From positions 1 to 11,257 of the forward strand of contig JABHUV010000288.1 of assembly GCA_018658605.1 (NCBI GenBank): a stretch of DNA of 11,257 bases, written 5' to 3'. Shown piece by piece: positions 1 to 6,113 of the stretch. A program made the position numbers and the translations under genes. Under the pieces are notes generated by a model. It did not search any database and had not been told where the DNA came from. It saw only the letters and a program-made list of their open reading frames with translations. The stretch is from Planctomycetaceae bacterium (GTDB lineage: Bacteria > Planctomycetota > Planctomycetia > Pirellulales > Pirellulaceae). Position 1 is the stretch's first letter. Each line of letters starts with the position of its first letter.

Positions 1-1
1 C

Positions 2-1651
2 TACTCGTCGGTTGCCGAGCCTATTCGCGTCGGTGTGATTGGTACTGGTGACGAAGGCAGCGTGCTTATCGGAGCGCTCAATCCAGAATATGTGCAAGTT
101 GTGGCAATCGCTGATTTGCGAGAGTACAACGTACATCGCGCGTTTCATGGTGATTATTCAAGTCCTGCAGCGATGGCAGCCCGACCCGGTTTGATGTCGA
201 AATACGGTTGGAAAACGGAATCCGAAGCCCGCAAGCATGTAAAAGTATATACCGACGGCTATCAGGAATTGTTAGCGAATAAGGACATTCAAGCAGTGAT
301 TACTGCTGTCCCTTTGCATTTGCATGCCCAAGTAGCAGTTGATGCAATGTTGGCGGGCAAGCATGTATTGACAGAAAAGTTGATGGCCAAGAACATCGCG
401 CAATGCAAGCTGATGGGACGGATTGCAGCGGAGAAGAATTTGTATTTAGCGACGGGCCACCAACGGCATTACAGCGTCTTGTATGACAATGCGGTAAACT
501 TAATTCAATATGGCTTGTTAGGGGAACTGCACCATATTCGCGCGCAATGGCATCGTGGGAATTTGCCGGGTCGCGATAGTTGGCAAATGCCCGTTCCCGG
601 AGGCGAAATTCCAATCGGAGGCGCTGAACAGGATCGTTTTGACAAGATCCATTCACAAGTCCTTTCGTTTGAAAGACAGGTGAAAAAGGAAAAGGATCCA
701 GTTGCTCGAGAACTATTGGAACACAAACTAGCTCAATGGAAGGCTTGGGATAGTGACAGTGAGTTGGTGGAAGAACGAGCGTTGAAACACGGGTTCCAAG
801 AATTTGAATTTCCCACAGGTCACCGACGGTCCGCGTTGGAAGAACTAGCACGCTGGCGACTATGGGAACGTACCGGTGGTGGACTGATGGCCGAACTCGG
901 CAGCCACCAAATGGATGCGGCTGGCATTTTTTGTAGTGCTTTACGTCGCGATGGTAAGAAAGCTCAACCGCTAAGTGTGCATGCTGTTGGTGGCCGCCAT
1001 CTATTTGGTGCCGACCGCCACGTTGAAGACCATGTGTATTGTATGTTGGAGTTTCCTGCTCCAGGCTATGAAGATGCGTTCGATGTCGGTTACGCGGACT
1101 TTGGGACCGGTGTTGGAAAAGTAGCGGTGCCAAGTTATGAGAATGATGACAATAAGAAAATTGTGGTTACTTATTCTTCTATTAATGGGAACGGTTTTGG
1201 TGGGTACGGCGAAGTCGTCATGGGGACTAAAGGGACATTAGTCTTAGAAAAAGAAAAAGAGATGATGCTATACAAAGGCTCCGATACGACGACTAAAGTT
1301 GGAGTAAAAAAAGATGCCGGAGGACCAACGCTCGATACACAAGCGAGTGGTGAAGCTGCTCCGGTGGCTCAAGCCGCTCAGACGGGGCCGGTTAGTCGAG
1401 GTTATACCGAAGAGATTGAGCACTGGGCCTACTGCATTAGCCATCCATCACCAGAAAATCAACCACGTTGTAATCCGCATGTTGCCTTAAGCGATGCTGT
1501 CATTGCCCTCACTACTAACGTCGCAATACGTCAAGGTGCTACAGGGAAAGGCGGACATATTCAGTTTCAGGAATCGTGGTATGACGTTGACAATGATGCA
1601 ACGCCCGATGGAAGCGATATGACCCAAACAAAACGCGACTTGCAAGGGTAA
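2..1651 (+). CDS. Gfo/Idh/MocA family oxidoreductase, 5' end missing
   Basis: This is the 3' part of an NAD(P)-dependent dehydrogenase of the Gfo/Idh/MocA family, which acts on sugars, inositols and related polyols; the substrate cannot be read from sequence. The frame is open from base 2 and gives 549 residues. A GTG at 35 lies inside the Rossmann beta strand, so it is not the start. Visible motifs are the dinucleotide-binding VGVIGTGDEG (residues 10-19), the family Lys in TEKL (K126, in place of the usual EKP), GHQRHYS after the Rossmann domain, and GSHQMD (300-305), matching the family's catalytic-region G-x-H-x-x-D. The protein is longer than the usual 330-450 residues. A charged, helix-rich insertion at about residues 190-270 and a Gly/Ala-rich stretch near 440-460 account for much of the excess. 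Planctomycete members often carry a Tat signal, but the N-terminus is outside the window. Family is certain, substrate unknown. Confidence 0.93.
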   Translation, partial: YSSVAEPIRVGVIGTGDEGSVLIGALNPEYVQVVAIADLREYNVHRAFHGDYSSPAAMAARPGLMSKYGWKTESEARKHVKVYTDGYQELLANKDIQAVITAVPLHLHAQVAVDAMLAGKHVLTEKLMAKNIAQCKLMGRIAAEKNLYLATGHQRHYSVLYDNAVNLIQYGLLGELHHIRAQWHRGNLPGRDSWQMPVPGGEIPIGGAEQDRFDKIHSQVLSFERQVKKEKDPVARELLEHKLAQWKAWDSDSELVEERALKHGFQEFEFPTGHRRSALEELARWRLWERTGGGLMAELGSHQMDAAGIFCSALRRDGKKAQPLSVHAVGGRHLFGADRHVEDHVYCMLEFPAPGYEDAFDVGYADFGTGVGKVAVPSYENDDNKKIVVTYSSINGNGFGGYGEVVMGTKGTLVLEKEKEMMLYKGSDTTTKVGVKKDAGGPTLDTQASGEAAPVAQAAQTGPVSRGYTEEIEHWAYCISHPSPENQPRCNPHVALSDAVIALTTNVAIRQGATGKGGHIQFQESWYDVDNDATPDGSDMTQTKRDLQG

Positions 1652-1720
1652 ACGCAGAGTGGGGAAATCCATTTGTCGCCATACTGAATACATTCAACCA
1701 TGGATTTACAGGAAGGCGAG

Positions 1721-1748
1721 AATTCGGCAAGCTAATCCTTGCCGAATT
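1721..1748. terminator. Perfect inverted repeat between convergent genes, candidate bidirectional terminator
   Basis: AATTCGGCAAG (1721-1731) is exactly repeated as its reverse complement at 1738-1748, leaving a 6-nt loop. It lies 70 nt after the stop of the oxidoreductase gene and covers the last codons of the convergent minus-strand gene, whose TAG stop (1732-1734) sits in the loop. Position and perfect pairing suggest a transcription end for both strands. No T-tract follows on either strand, so it is not a textbook intrinsic terminator. Confidence 0.5.
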
Positions 1749-2064
1749 GGCGGCGGATGAATCCCAAGATGGCTAATACTACAATACAGCCTATGAGTAG
1801 CGGCAGAATCGCTTTGGCTGACGGTTTGTAGACGACGGCCATCAACAGTCCGATCCCAATGAGGATGCCAGTGGGACCGTTTAACTTTAACAATAATTTT
1901 TTGATATCGTCAAATGCTAGTAGCAGCATACCGAAGAGCACCGTGATCCGAAAACTCATCGGAAAGGCTGAATTTTGCCAATCTTCTGGGCCGAATTGCC
2001 AGATCCCGTAAGTGATGAGCACCAAAAAGGCGCACGCCACCTTTAGACGTTTTTTATGATCCAT
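1732..2064 (-). CDS. Small multi-pass membrane protein of unknown function
   Basis: I do not recognise this family. The 110-residue product is mostly hydrophobic, with four likely membrane segments at about residues 8-24, 37-52, 64-79 and 84-103, separated by short polar loops. One loop is basic (KKLLLKLNG, about 55-63). The N-terminus MDHKKRLK is basic, consistent with a cytoplasmic start by the positive-inside rule, and the C-terminus RRQFGKD is also basic, so both ends would be cytoplasmic. There is no catalytic-looking motif. It follows the isomerase-like gene by 52 nt on the same strand and could be cotranscribed with it. The start is ATG, and no strong Shine-Dalgarno sequence precedes it. 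Its 3' end forms one arm and the loop of the inverted repeat at 1721-1748. The coherent membrane pattern argues that the gene is real. Confidence 0.7.
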   Translation of the reverse strand: MDHKKRLKVACAFLVLITYGIWQFGPEDWQNSAFPMSFRITVLFGMLLLAFDDIKKLLLKLNGPTGILIGIGLLMAVVYKPSAKAILPLLIGCIVVLAILGFIRRQFGKD

Positions 2065-2116
2065 ATGTCTTGTTGCGCCGAATAGCTGAACAAATGAACG
2101 AGTGCTGGAGGAATTG

Positions 2117-2959
2117 CTAGTTGATCTTATCTTTTAGCTGCGTCAAAAGATTGACGGCATTGCCAATCTCCGTTTTTTGACGTTCTGGATCTTGAGGGAT
2201 TTCGCGCTCAATCGTTAGCGGGCCGGTGTATCCAATCGCATCAAGTGTTCGCAAGTAGTCTTCCATGCCAACAGCGCCATCGTTCAATGGTACTTCAGCA
2301 CCCCACTCAACACCCGGATTGTCGGCCCATGTTGCATCCTTGCAGTGTACGCTGCGTACCAGCCCGCCAACTTGTAGTAAGGCTTCGATGGGTTCGCCTG
2401 TTCCGTATAGAATCATATTGGCCGGATCAAAATTAATGAACAAGTTGTCCCGCTCGACATCACTAATAAACTCAAGCAGGCCAGCGGCTGTTTCTTGTCC
2501 TGTTTCCAAGTGTAAGTTTTGATTGTTGTTCTTGCAGTGGTCTAAAATGTCACGGGTAACCTCGACCACTTCGCCATAGAGGGGGTTGGATTTGTCGTGG
2601 GGAATGAATCCGAGGTGTAAGGCAACAACGTCGCACTGTAGCATACGCGCGAAGTCAGCAATTTCTTTCATTTCTTGAACGCGAGCAGCTCGCAGAGCGG
2701 GTGGCACAATACCGACCGTTTCCACAACCGTGGGAATATCAGCATAACTTTCGCCTTCGAAACCACCGAATACTGCGGTGAGCGTTATACCGAGTTCGTT
2801 AAGATATGCGAGAAACTTTTCTGCATTTTCGGCTGTTCTGGTTTCCTTAGCTGGGGCATGTAGTTGAATGGTTGGCACACCCAGTTCGTGAGCTACTTCA
2901 ATCTTGACTCCCAAACCGGCGTCGATACTTGTAAATACTCCAATTGGCCATTTTTCCAC
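2117..2959 (-). CDS. Sugar phosphate isomerase/epimerase-like protein (xylose isomerase-like TIM barrel)
   Basis: The 280-residue cytoplasmic protein matches the xylose-isomerase-like TIM-barrel superfamily (AP endonuclease 2 fold), which includes inosose dehydratases/isomerases and ketose epimerases. Candidate divalent-metal ligands fall at the expected strand ends: Glu152 in HLETG, Asp178 in INFDPAN, His205 in SVHCKD and Glu251 in TIERE. His115 in ALHLGF is the usual active-site histidine position. Length is typical for the family. No signal peptide is visible. The start is GTG, chosen because a good AAGGAG lies 7 nt upstream and the barrel's first strand (PIGVFTS) begins straight after. 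The gene lies 102 nt after the pseudoprotease gene and converges, through the small membrane-protein gene, on a Gfo/Idh/MocA oxidoreductase. These two families often work in the same sugar or inositol pathway. Exact substrate is unknown. Confidence 0.92.
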   Translation of the reverse strand: MEKWPIGVFTSIDAGLGVKIEVAHELGVPTIQLHAPAKETRTAENAEKFLAYLNELGITLTAVFGGFEGESYADIPTVVETVGIVPPALRAARVQEMKEIADFARMLQCDVVALHLGFIPHDKSNPLYGEVVEVTRDILDHCKNNNQNLHLETGQETAAGLLEFISDVERDNLFINFDPANMILYGTGEPIEALLQVGGLVRSVHCKDATWADNPGVEWGAEVPLNDGAVGMEDYLRTLDAIGYTGPLTIEREIPQDPERQKTEIGNAVNLLTQLKDKIN

Positions 2960-2966
2960 AATGCTT

Positions 2967-2972
2967 CTCCTT
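2967..2972 (-). promoter_or_regulatory. Shine-Dalgarno sequence for the isomerase-like gene
   Basis: The minus strand reads AAGGAG, followed by 7 nt and the GTG at 2957-2959. This decides the GTG start. It is one of the clearer ribosome-binding sites in a window where most starts have weak ones. Confidence 0.75.
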
Positions 2973-3061
2973 GAACTTTGTAATGAATCAATTTGATGTT
3001 GAATTTTCTAGTGTAAGCTAAAAGGTATGAATGATGTTATGGGGAATGGGTATCCACTAAA

Positions 3062-5032
3062 TTAGATCCGGTCCAGCGAGTCGACCCATTGTAGGAATTG
3101 TAGACGATCGCTGTCTGACAGCCCTGCCTTGTCATTAAGGTGGACGGTCGTGACAGGATATTTTGCCTCAGTAAGTCGTTTAACTCCCGCTGCAGAAGCC
3201 TTGGCTAGTTTGGATTCTTTTACGATAAATGCGTAAAATGCCAATCGTTCGCCGGGGTCGTTGGCCTTGATTGCCATTCGAGCGGGTAGTGCCGCATCCA
3301 ATGGCGCAACTCCCCGTATTAAGTCACGATGTGCAAACCCGACGAGGTATGACATGCTGCCACCAGCTTGTTGTCCATGGACAACGATGCGATTACGGTC
3401 GACCGAATAGGTGGATAATACGTTGTCGATCGTCTTGCGAATAAAATCAACTTCGTTAGGATTCCAGCGGGCGGGATCCGCCGATTGTGGAGCTAGCACA
3501 ATAGCGTGATATTGTTCAGCAAGCGCGATCCATTGGGTTTGCAATTCCTCGTTGTCGGGATCGCCAGGTGCCTGTAACCAGACGATTAGTGCATGCGGTA
3601 CGTCGTGCCGATAATTAGTTGGAATGATGGCCACGCACTCGTTCTTTTCTTCGGGAAGTTTCAAGTCAATCAATCCGGTTGCCAATGTGCCCGCAGGCGC
3701 CGCTTTGGAGGGATTAGCATGTGCTGAGATTGTTGGTGCTTGTTGAGGTGCGCGGCCAAGTTCGAGGGACACCGTAGTGGGTTCGTTGTTGCGTACATAA
3801 GTCAACGTGAGTTGATCCTGCGGCTCGAAGTTTGATACGACCAACCGCAGAGCGTTATGATCGGCAATGGCTTCGGTGTTGATGTGTGTAATGATATCGC
3901 TCTGTTGTAGTTTGATTTGTTGTGCTGGACTGTCGACATAAATGTGACGGATTTGTGCGCCCTGTTCTGTAAAATGTCGATCCGGAAGCACCCCTAAAAA
4001 TGGATGCTCGTAAGGTTCAAGCTTCTCTACGAGCGTTGCTTTGACCGTGACGATTTGATCATCTCGTTTGACGGAAATCGTAATTGTGTTACCAGCATAT
4101 TGGCCCCCCAATGCATGACGCAATTGTGCTTGGCGACTAATCACCATGTCGTTGATTTTGATGATTGTATCGCCTTTTTCAAGACCACCTGTCTGGGCGG
4201 GGGATTTGGGTTGAACGGCGACAATTTCTGCGGGCAAATCATATATGTCACCCGATTTGAGTGAGACGCCAAGCAAGCCGGAGTGTAGATCCTTGCCCGC
4301 TTTAAGCTTCTCTAAGTGTGGCAGGATATCAACCAGTGGTACGGCGAATCCGATGCCGGAGTCGTACCAATCGGTACCATCGGTGGGACTTTGGCCACCT
4401 GGGGAGAGTGGCGTTAAGATTCCGTAGACTCGACCCTGGATGTCGATTAAGGGGCCGCCATAATTTGCCGGTGAAATCTTGGCATCGGTTTGAATGGCTT
4501 TGCCCCAGATTCGATTGGTAGCGCTAACAATTCCTAAGCTCTGATTCACTACCTCACGTGAATACGTCTTGCCGAGAGCGACAGACCATTGCCCGACAAT
4601 AACCTCCGCAAGAGGAACGGGGGACGCCGTGGTGTATTGTTCAGTCGTGTTAACCTTAAGCAGAACTAAATTGCGATTGTAATCACGTGAAATAAGGGTG
4701 GCGGCCGCGCGCTTTCCGCTCGGAGTGCTCACTAATATTGAAGTAAATGATGGCGGAAAATTCACAGCACTTGACAAAATGAATCCGTCATTGGAGACGG
4801 CCAAGCCCGAGACAGGACCGTCATTACCAGTTTCTAAACCGCCTAGAACTTCGATTTGCACGACACTTGCAGCGACTTGAGCGACTGCTTGTTGTAATGC
4901 TCTTTCCTCTTGCGCAAGCAAATCATCTTGAGCGACTAAGCTCTTGGTTAAAGTACAGAAACAAGTCGTGATAATCGCTACGAGAAGAAGTCGTTTAAAT
5001 AGCGATAGTTGCTGGTTGAAAAAAATAATCAT
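3062..5032 (-). CDS. Secreted pseudoprotease: inactive trypsin-like domain, two PDZ domains and an alpha/beta-hydrolase-like domain
   Basis: The 656-residue product (from ATG at 5030-5032) starts with a signal peptide or N-terminal anchor (KR, a hydrophobic stretch, then SLVAQ). Residues 36-240 follow an HtrA/DegP-like trypsin fold, but the triad is gone: the His position in GFILSSAVNF is Val90, the Asp position in DYNRNLVLLK is Asn121, and GNSGGPL has become ANYGGPL (Tyr191). Two PDZ-like domains follow (about 251-336 and 344-426). Residues 456-656 resemble an esterase/PHB-depolymerase-like alpha/beta hydrolase, including VDRNRIVVHGQQAGG. Its nucleophile elbow reads GQQAG instead of GxSxG, with Gln555 at the Ser position. 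Neither enzymatic domain appears competent. The frame extends upstream to a TTG at 5104 that overlaps the previous gene by 26 nt. I prefer the ATG because it places the hydrophobic segment near the N-terminus, although neither start has a good ribosome-binding site. It is third of three consecutive trypsin-like genes. Likely role: envelope scaffold or adaptor (inference). Confidence 0.88.
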   Translation of the reverse strand: MIIFFNQQLSLFKRLLLVAIITTCFCTLTKSLVAQDDLLAQEERALQQAVAQVAASVVQIEVLGGLETGNDGPVSGLAVSNDGFILSSAVNFPPSFTSILVSTPSGKRAAATLISRDYNRNLVLLKVNTTEQYTTASPVPLAEVIVGQWSVALGKTYSREVVNQSLGIVSATNRIWGKAIQTDAKISPANYGGPLIDIQGRVYGILTPLSPGGQSPTDGTDWYDSGIGFAVPLVDILPHLEKLKAGKDLHSGLLGVSLKSGDIYDLPAEIVAVQPKSPAQTGGLEKGDTIIKINDMVISRQAQLRHALGGQYAGNTITISVKRDDQIVTVKATLVEKLEPYEHPFLGVLPDRHFTEQGAQIRHIYVDSPAQQIKLQQSDIITHINTEAIADHNALRLVVSNFEPQDQLTLTYVRNNEPTTVSLELGRAPQQAPTISAHANPSKAAPAGTLATGLIDLKLPEEKNECVAIIPTNYRHDVPHALIVWLQAPGDPDNEELQTQWIALAEQYHAIVLAPQSADPARWNPNEVDFIRKTIDNVLSTYSVDRNRIVVHGQQAGGSMSYLVGFAHRDLIRGVAPLDAALPARMAIKANDPGERLAFYAFIVKESKLAKASAAGVKRLTEAKYPVTTVHLNDKAGLSDSDRLQFLQWVDSLDRI

Positions 5033-5078
5033 GATTTCTAGGTATTGCTGCTTAGGTAAACATATGTGTTTGAATTGT

Positions 5079-6110
5079 TTATTGTCCGGGCAATGTGATG
5101 TCAATTAAATTGTTGTCACGTTGGATGATCAGTGTGATATCGTCGATTTTGTCGATCAATGCAATTTCATTAATAAGTGTGTTGAGGGAATCGATGCGAC
5201 GATTGTTTAAGTACAGTATCAGGTCATCGGGTTGGAGTCCTTTTTGCTCAGCGATAGATTTACGGGTGATCGAGTCGACGAACGGTGGAGTTTTGGCGAG
5301 AACGTCGGGAACCATGCGAATCCCAAGTGATTTCAGTGTATGTGGATTGTCTGGTCGTTTGACTGTTTCGTCAAAACTTCGCGGACGAGTACGTCCGGCA
5401 ACAATATCTTCCACTGCTGTGGTCAGTTGAGCGATTGGTAATGCATAGTTAAGCCATGTCCCGTTCTGGGCATTGCGAAGTTCTTTACCTAATAGCCCCG
5501 CTAAATTTCCGTGACTGTCGGTCAGGGCGCCACCCGCAGCACCTGGGTTATTTGAAATGGCATCGAGCACGTAGATGGGACCTTGGTAGGGAGATTTAAA
5601 TGCGCCACGGCGAGCGTTGAGTGAAGTCGTGGCGGCGATGATCCCGTGTAGCACACTGCATGGTTCATTGCCAGTGGCTACTCCAAATAGGTTGCTGATC
5701 GTTAGGATGCGGGCACCAGGTTGCAGGGCGACCGATTTACTTAAGGAAAAGTGATCTAGTTCTTGAGAATCGATTTTCAGGATAGCCATTTCTAGTCGCG
5801 GATCAGCGCCGATAATCTTACCTTCAAATTTGCGACCATCATCTAAAACGATCGTGATGTAGTCTGTATCCAATACATAACTCCATACCGTTAAAATGTG
5901 TCCATCACCGCTAATTAGGAATCCACTTTGATAGGCCTCAAGACCTTTCAGTCCACCAGCTCCGTAGATTTTTACCATTTTGCTTTGAACCGTATTGGAG
6001 GCCAAAGCAAGGTCATCTGCTTGGGTTGAGGATACTAGTCCACTGAGTAGCATCGTTGCAATCAACAGTGGCTTCAGTAGGTATCGGCGTTTTGAATATA
6101 ATAGTGACAT
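5079..6110 (-). CDS. Secreted trypsin-like/PDZ pseudoprotease
   Basis: The 343-residue product has a signal peptide (basic MSLLYSKRRYLLK, hydrophobic core, SSTQA/DD cleavage-like site near residue 31). A trypsin-like domain of the HtrA type covers about residues 38-237, and one PDZ-like domain about 260-341 (VDSITRKSIAEQKGLQPDD is the carboxylate-loop and core region). The triad is absent: GHILTVWSYVLDT has Ser77/Tyr78 where His belongs, DPRLEMAILKI has Glu107 for Asp, and GNSGGPL reads GAAGGAL with Ala192 for Ser. The surrounding fold signatures are well kept and the frame is intact, so this looks like a maintained non-catalytic protein rather than a decaying gene. The start ATG lies 3 nt after the stop of the active protease gene, with AAGGGAG inside that gene, pointing to translational coupling. 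It probably acts in the periplasm beside the upstream protease; a regulatory or substrate-presenting role is inference. Confidence 0.9.
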   Translation of the reverse strand: MSLLYSKRRYLLKPLLIATMLLSGLVSSTQADDLALASNTVQSKMVKIYGAGGLKGLEAYQSGFLISGDGHILTVWSYVLDTDYITIVLDDGRKFEGKIIGADPRLEMAILKIDSQELDHFSLSKSVALQPGARILTISNLFGVATGNEPCSVLHGIIAATTSLNARRGAFKSPYQGPIYVLDAISNNPGAAGGALTDSHGNLAGLLGKELRNAQNGTWLNYALPIAQLTTAVEDIVAGRTRPRSFDETVKRPDNPHTLKSLGIRMVPDVLAKTPPFVDSITRKSIAEQKGLQPDDLILYLNNRRIDSLNTLINEIALIDKIDDITLIIQRDNNLIDITLPGQ

Positions 6111-6113
6111 AGC

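Noticed and set aside
300..1133. 277-residue open frame on the minus strand within the oxidoreductase gene
   Set aside because: It lies entirely antisense to a gene with clear family motifs. Its translation is rich in His, Pro and Arg, with no domain pattern, as expected of a shadow frame.
2960..3061. Promoter for the isomerase-like gene in the 102-nt gap after the pseudoprotease gene
   Set aside because: The gap is AT-rich and plausible for a promoter, but I found no -35/-10 pair with acceptable spacing, so only the ribosome-binding site is reported.
3062..6110. Reading the two triad-less trypsin genes as decaying pseudogenes
   Set aside because: Both have full-length open frames, signal peptides, PDZ domains and conserved fold motifs without frameshifts, so maintained non-catalytic proteins fit better.
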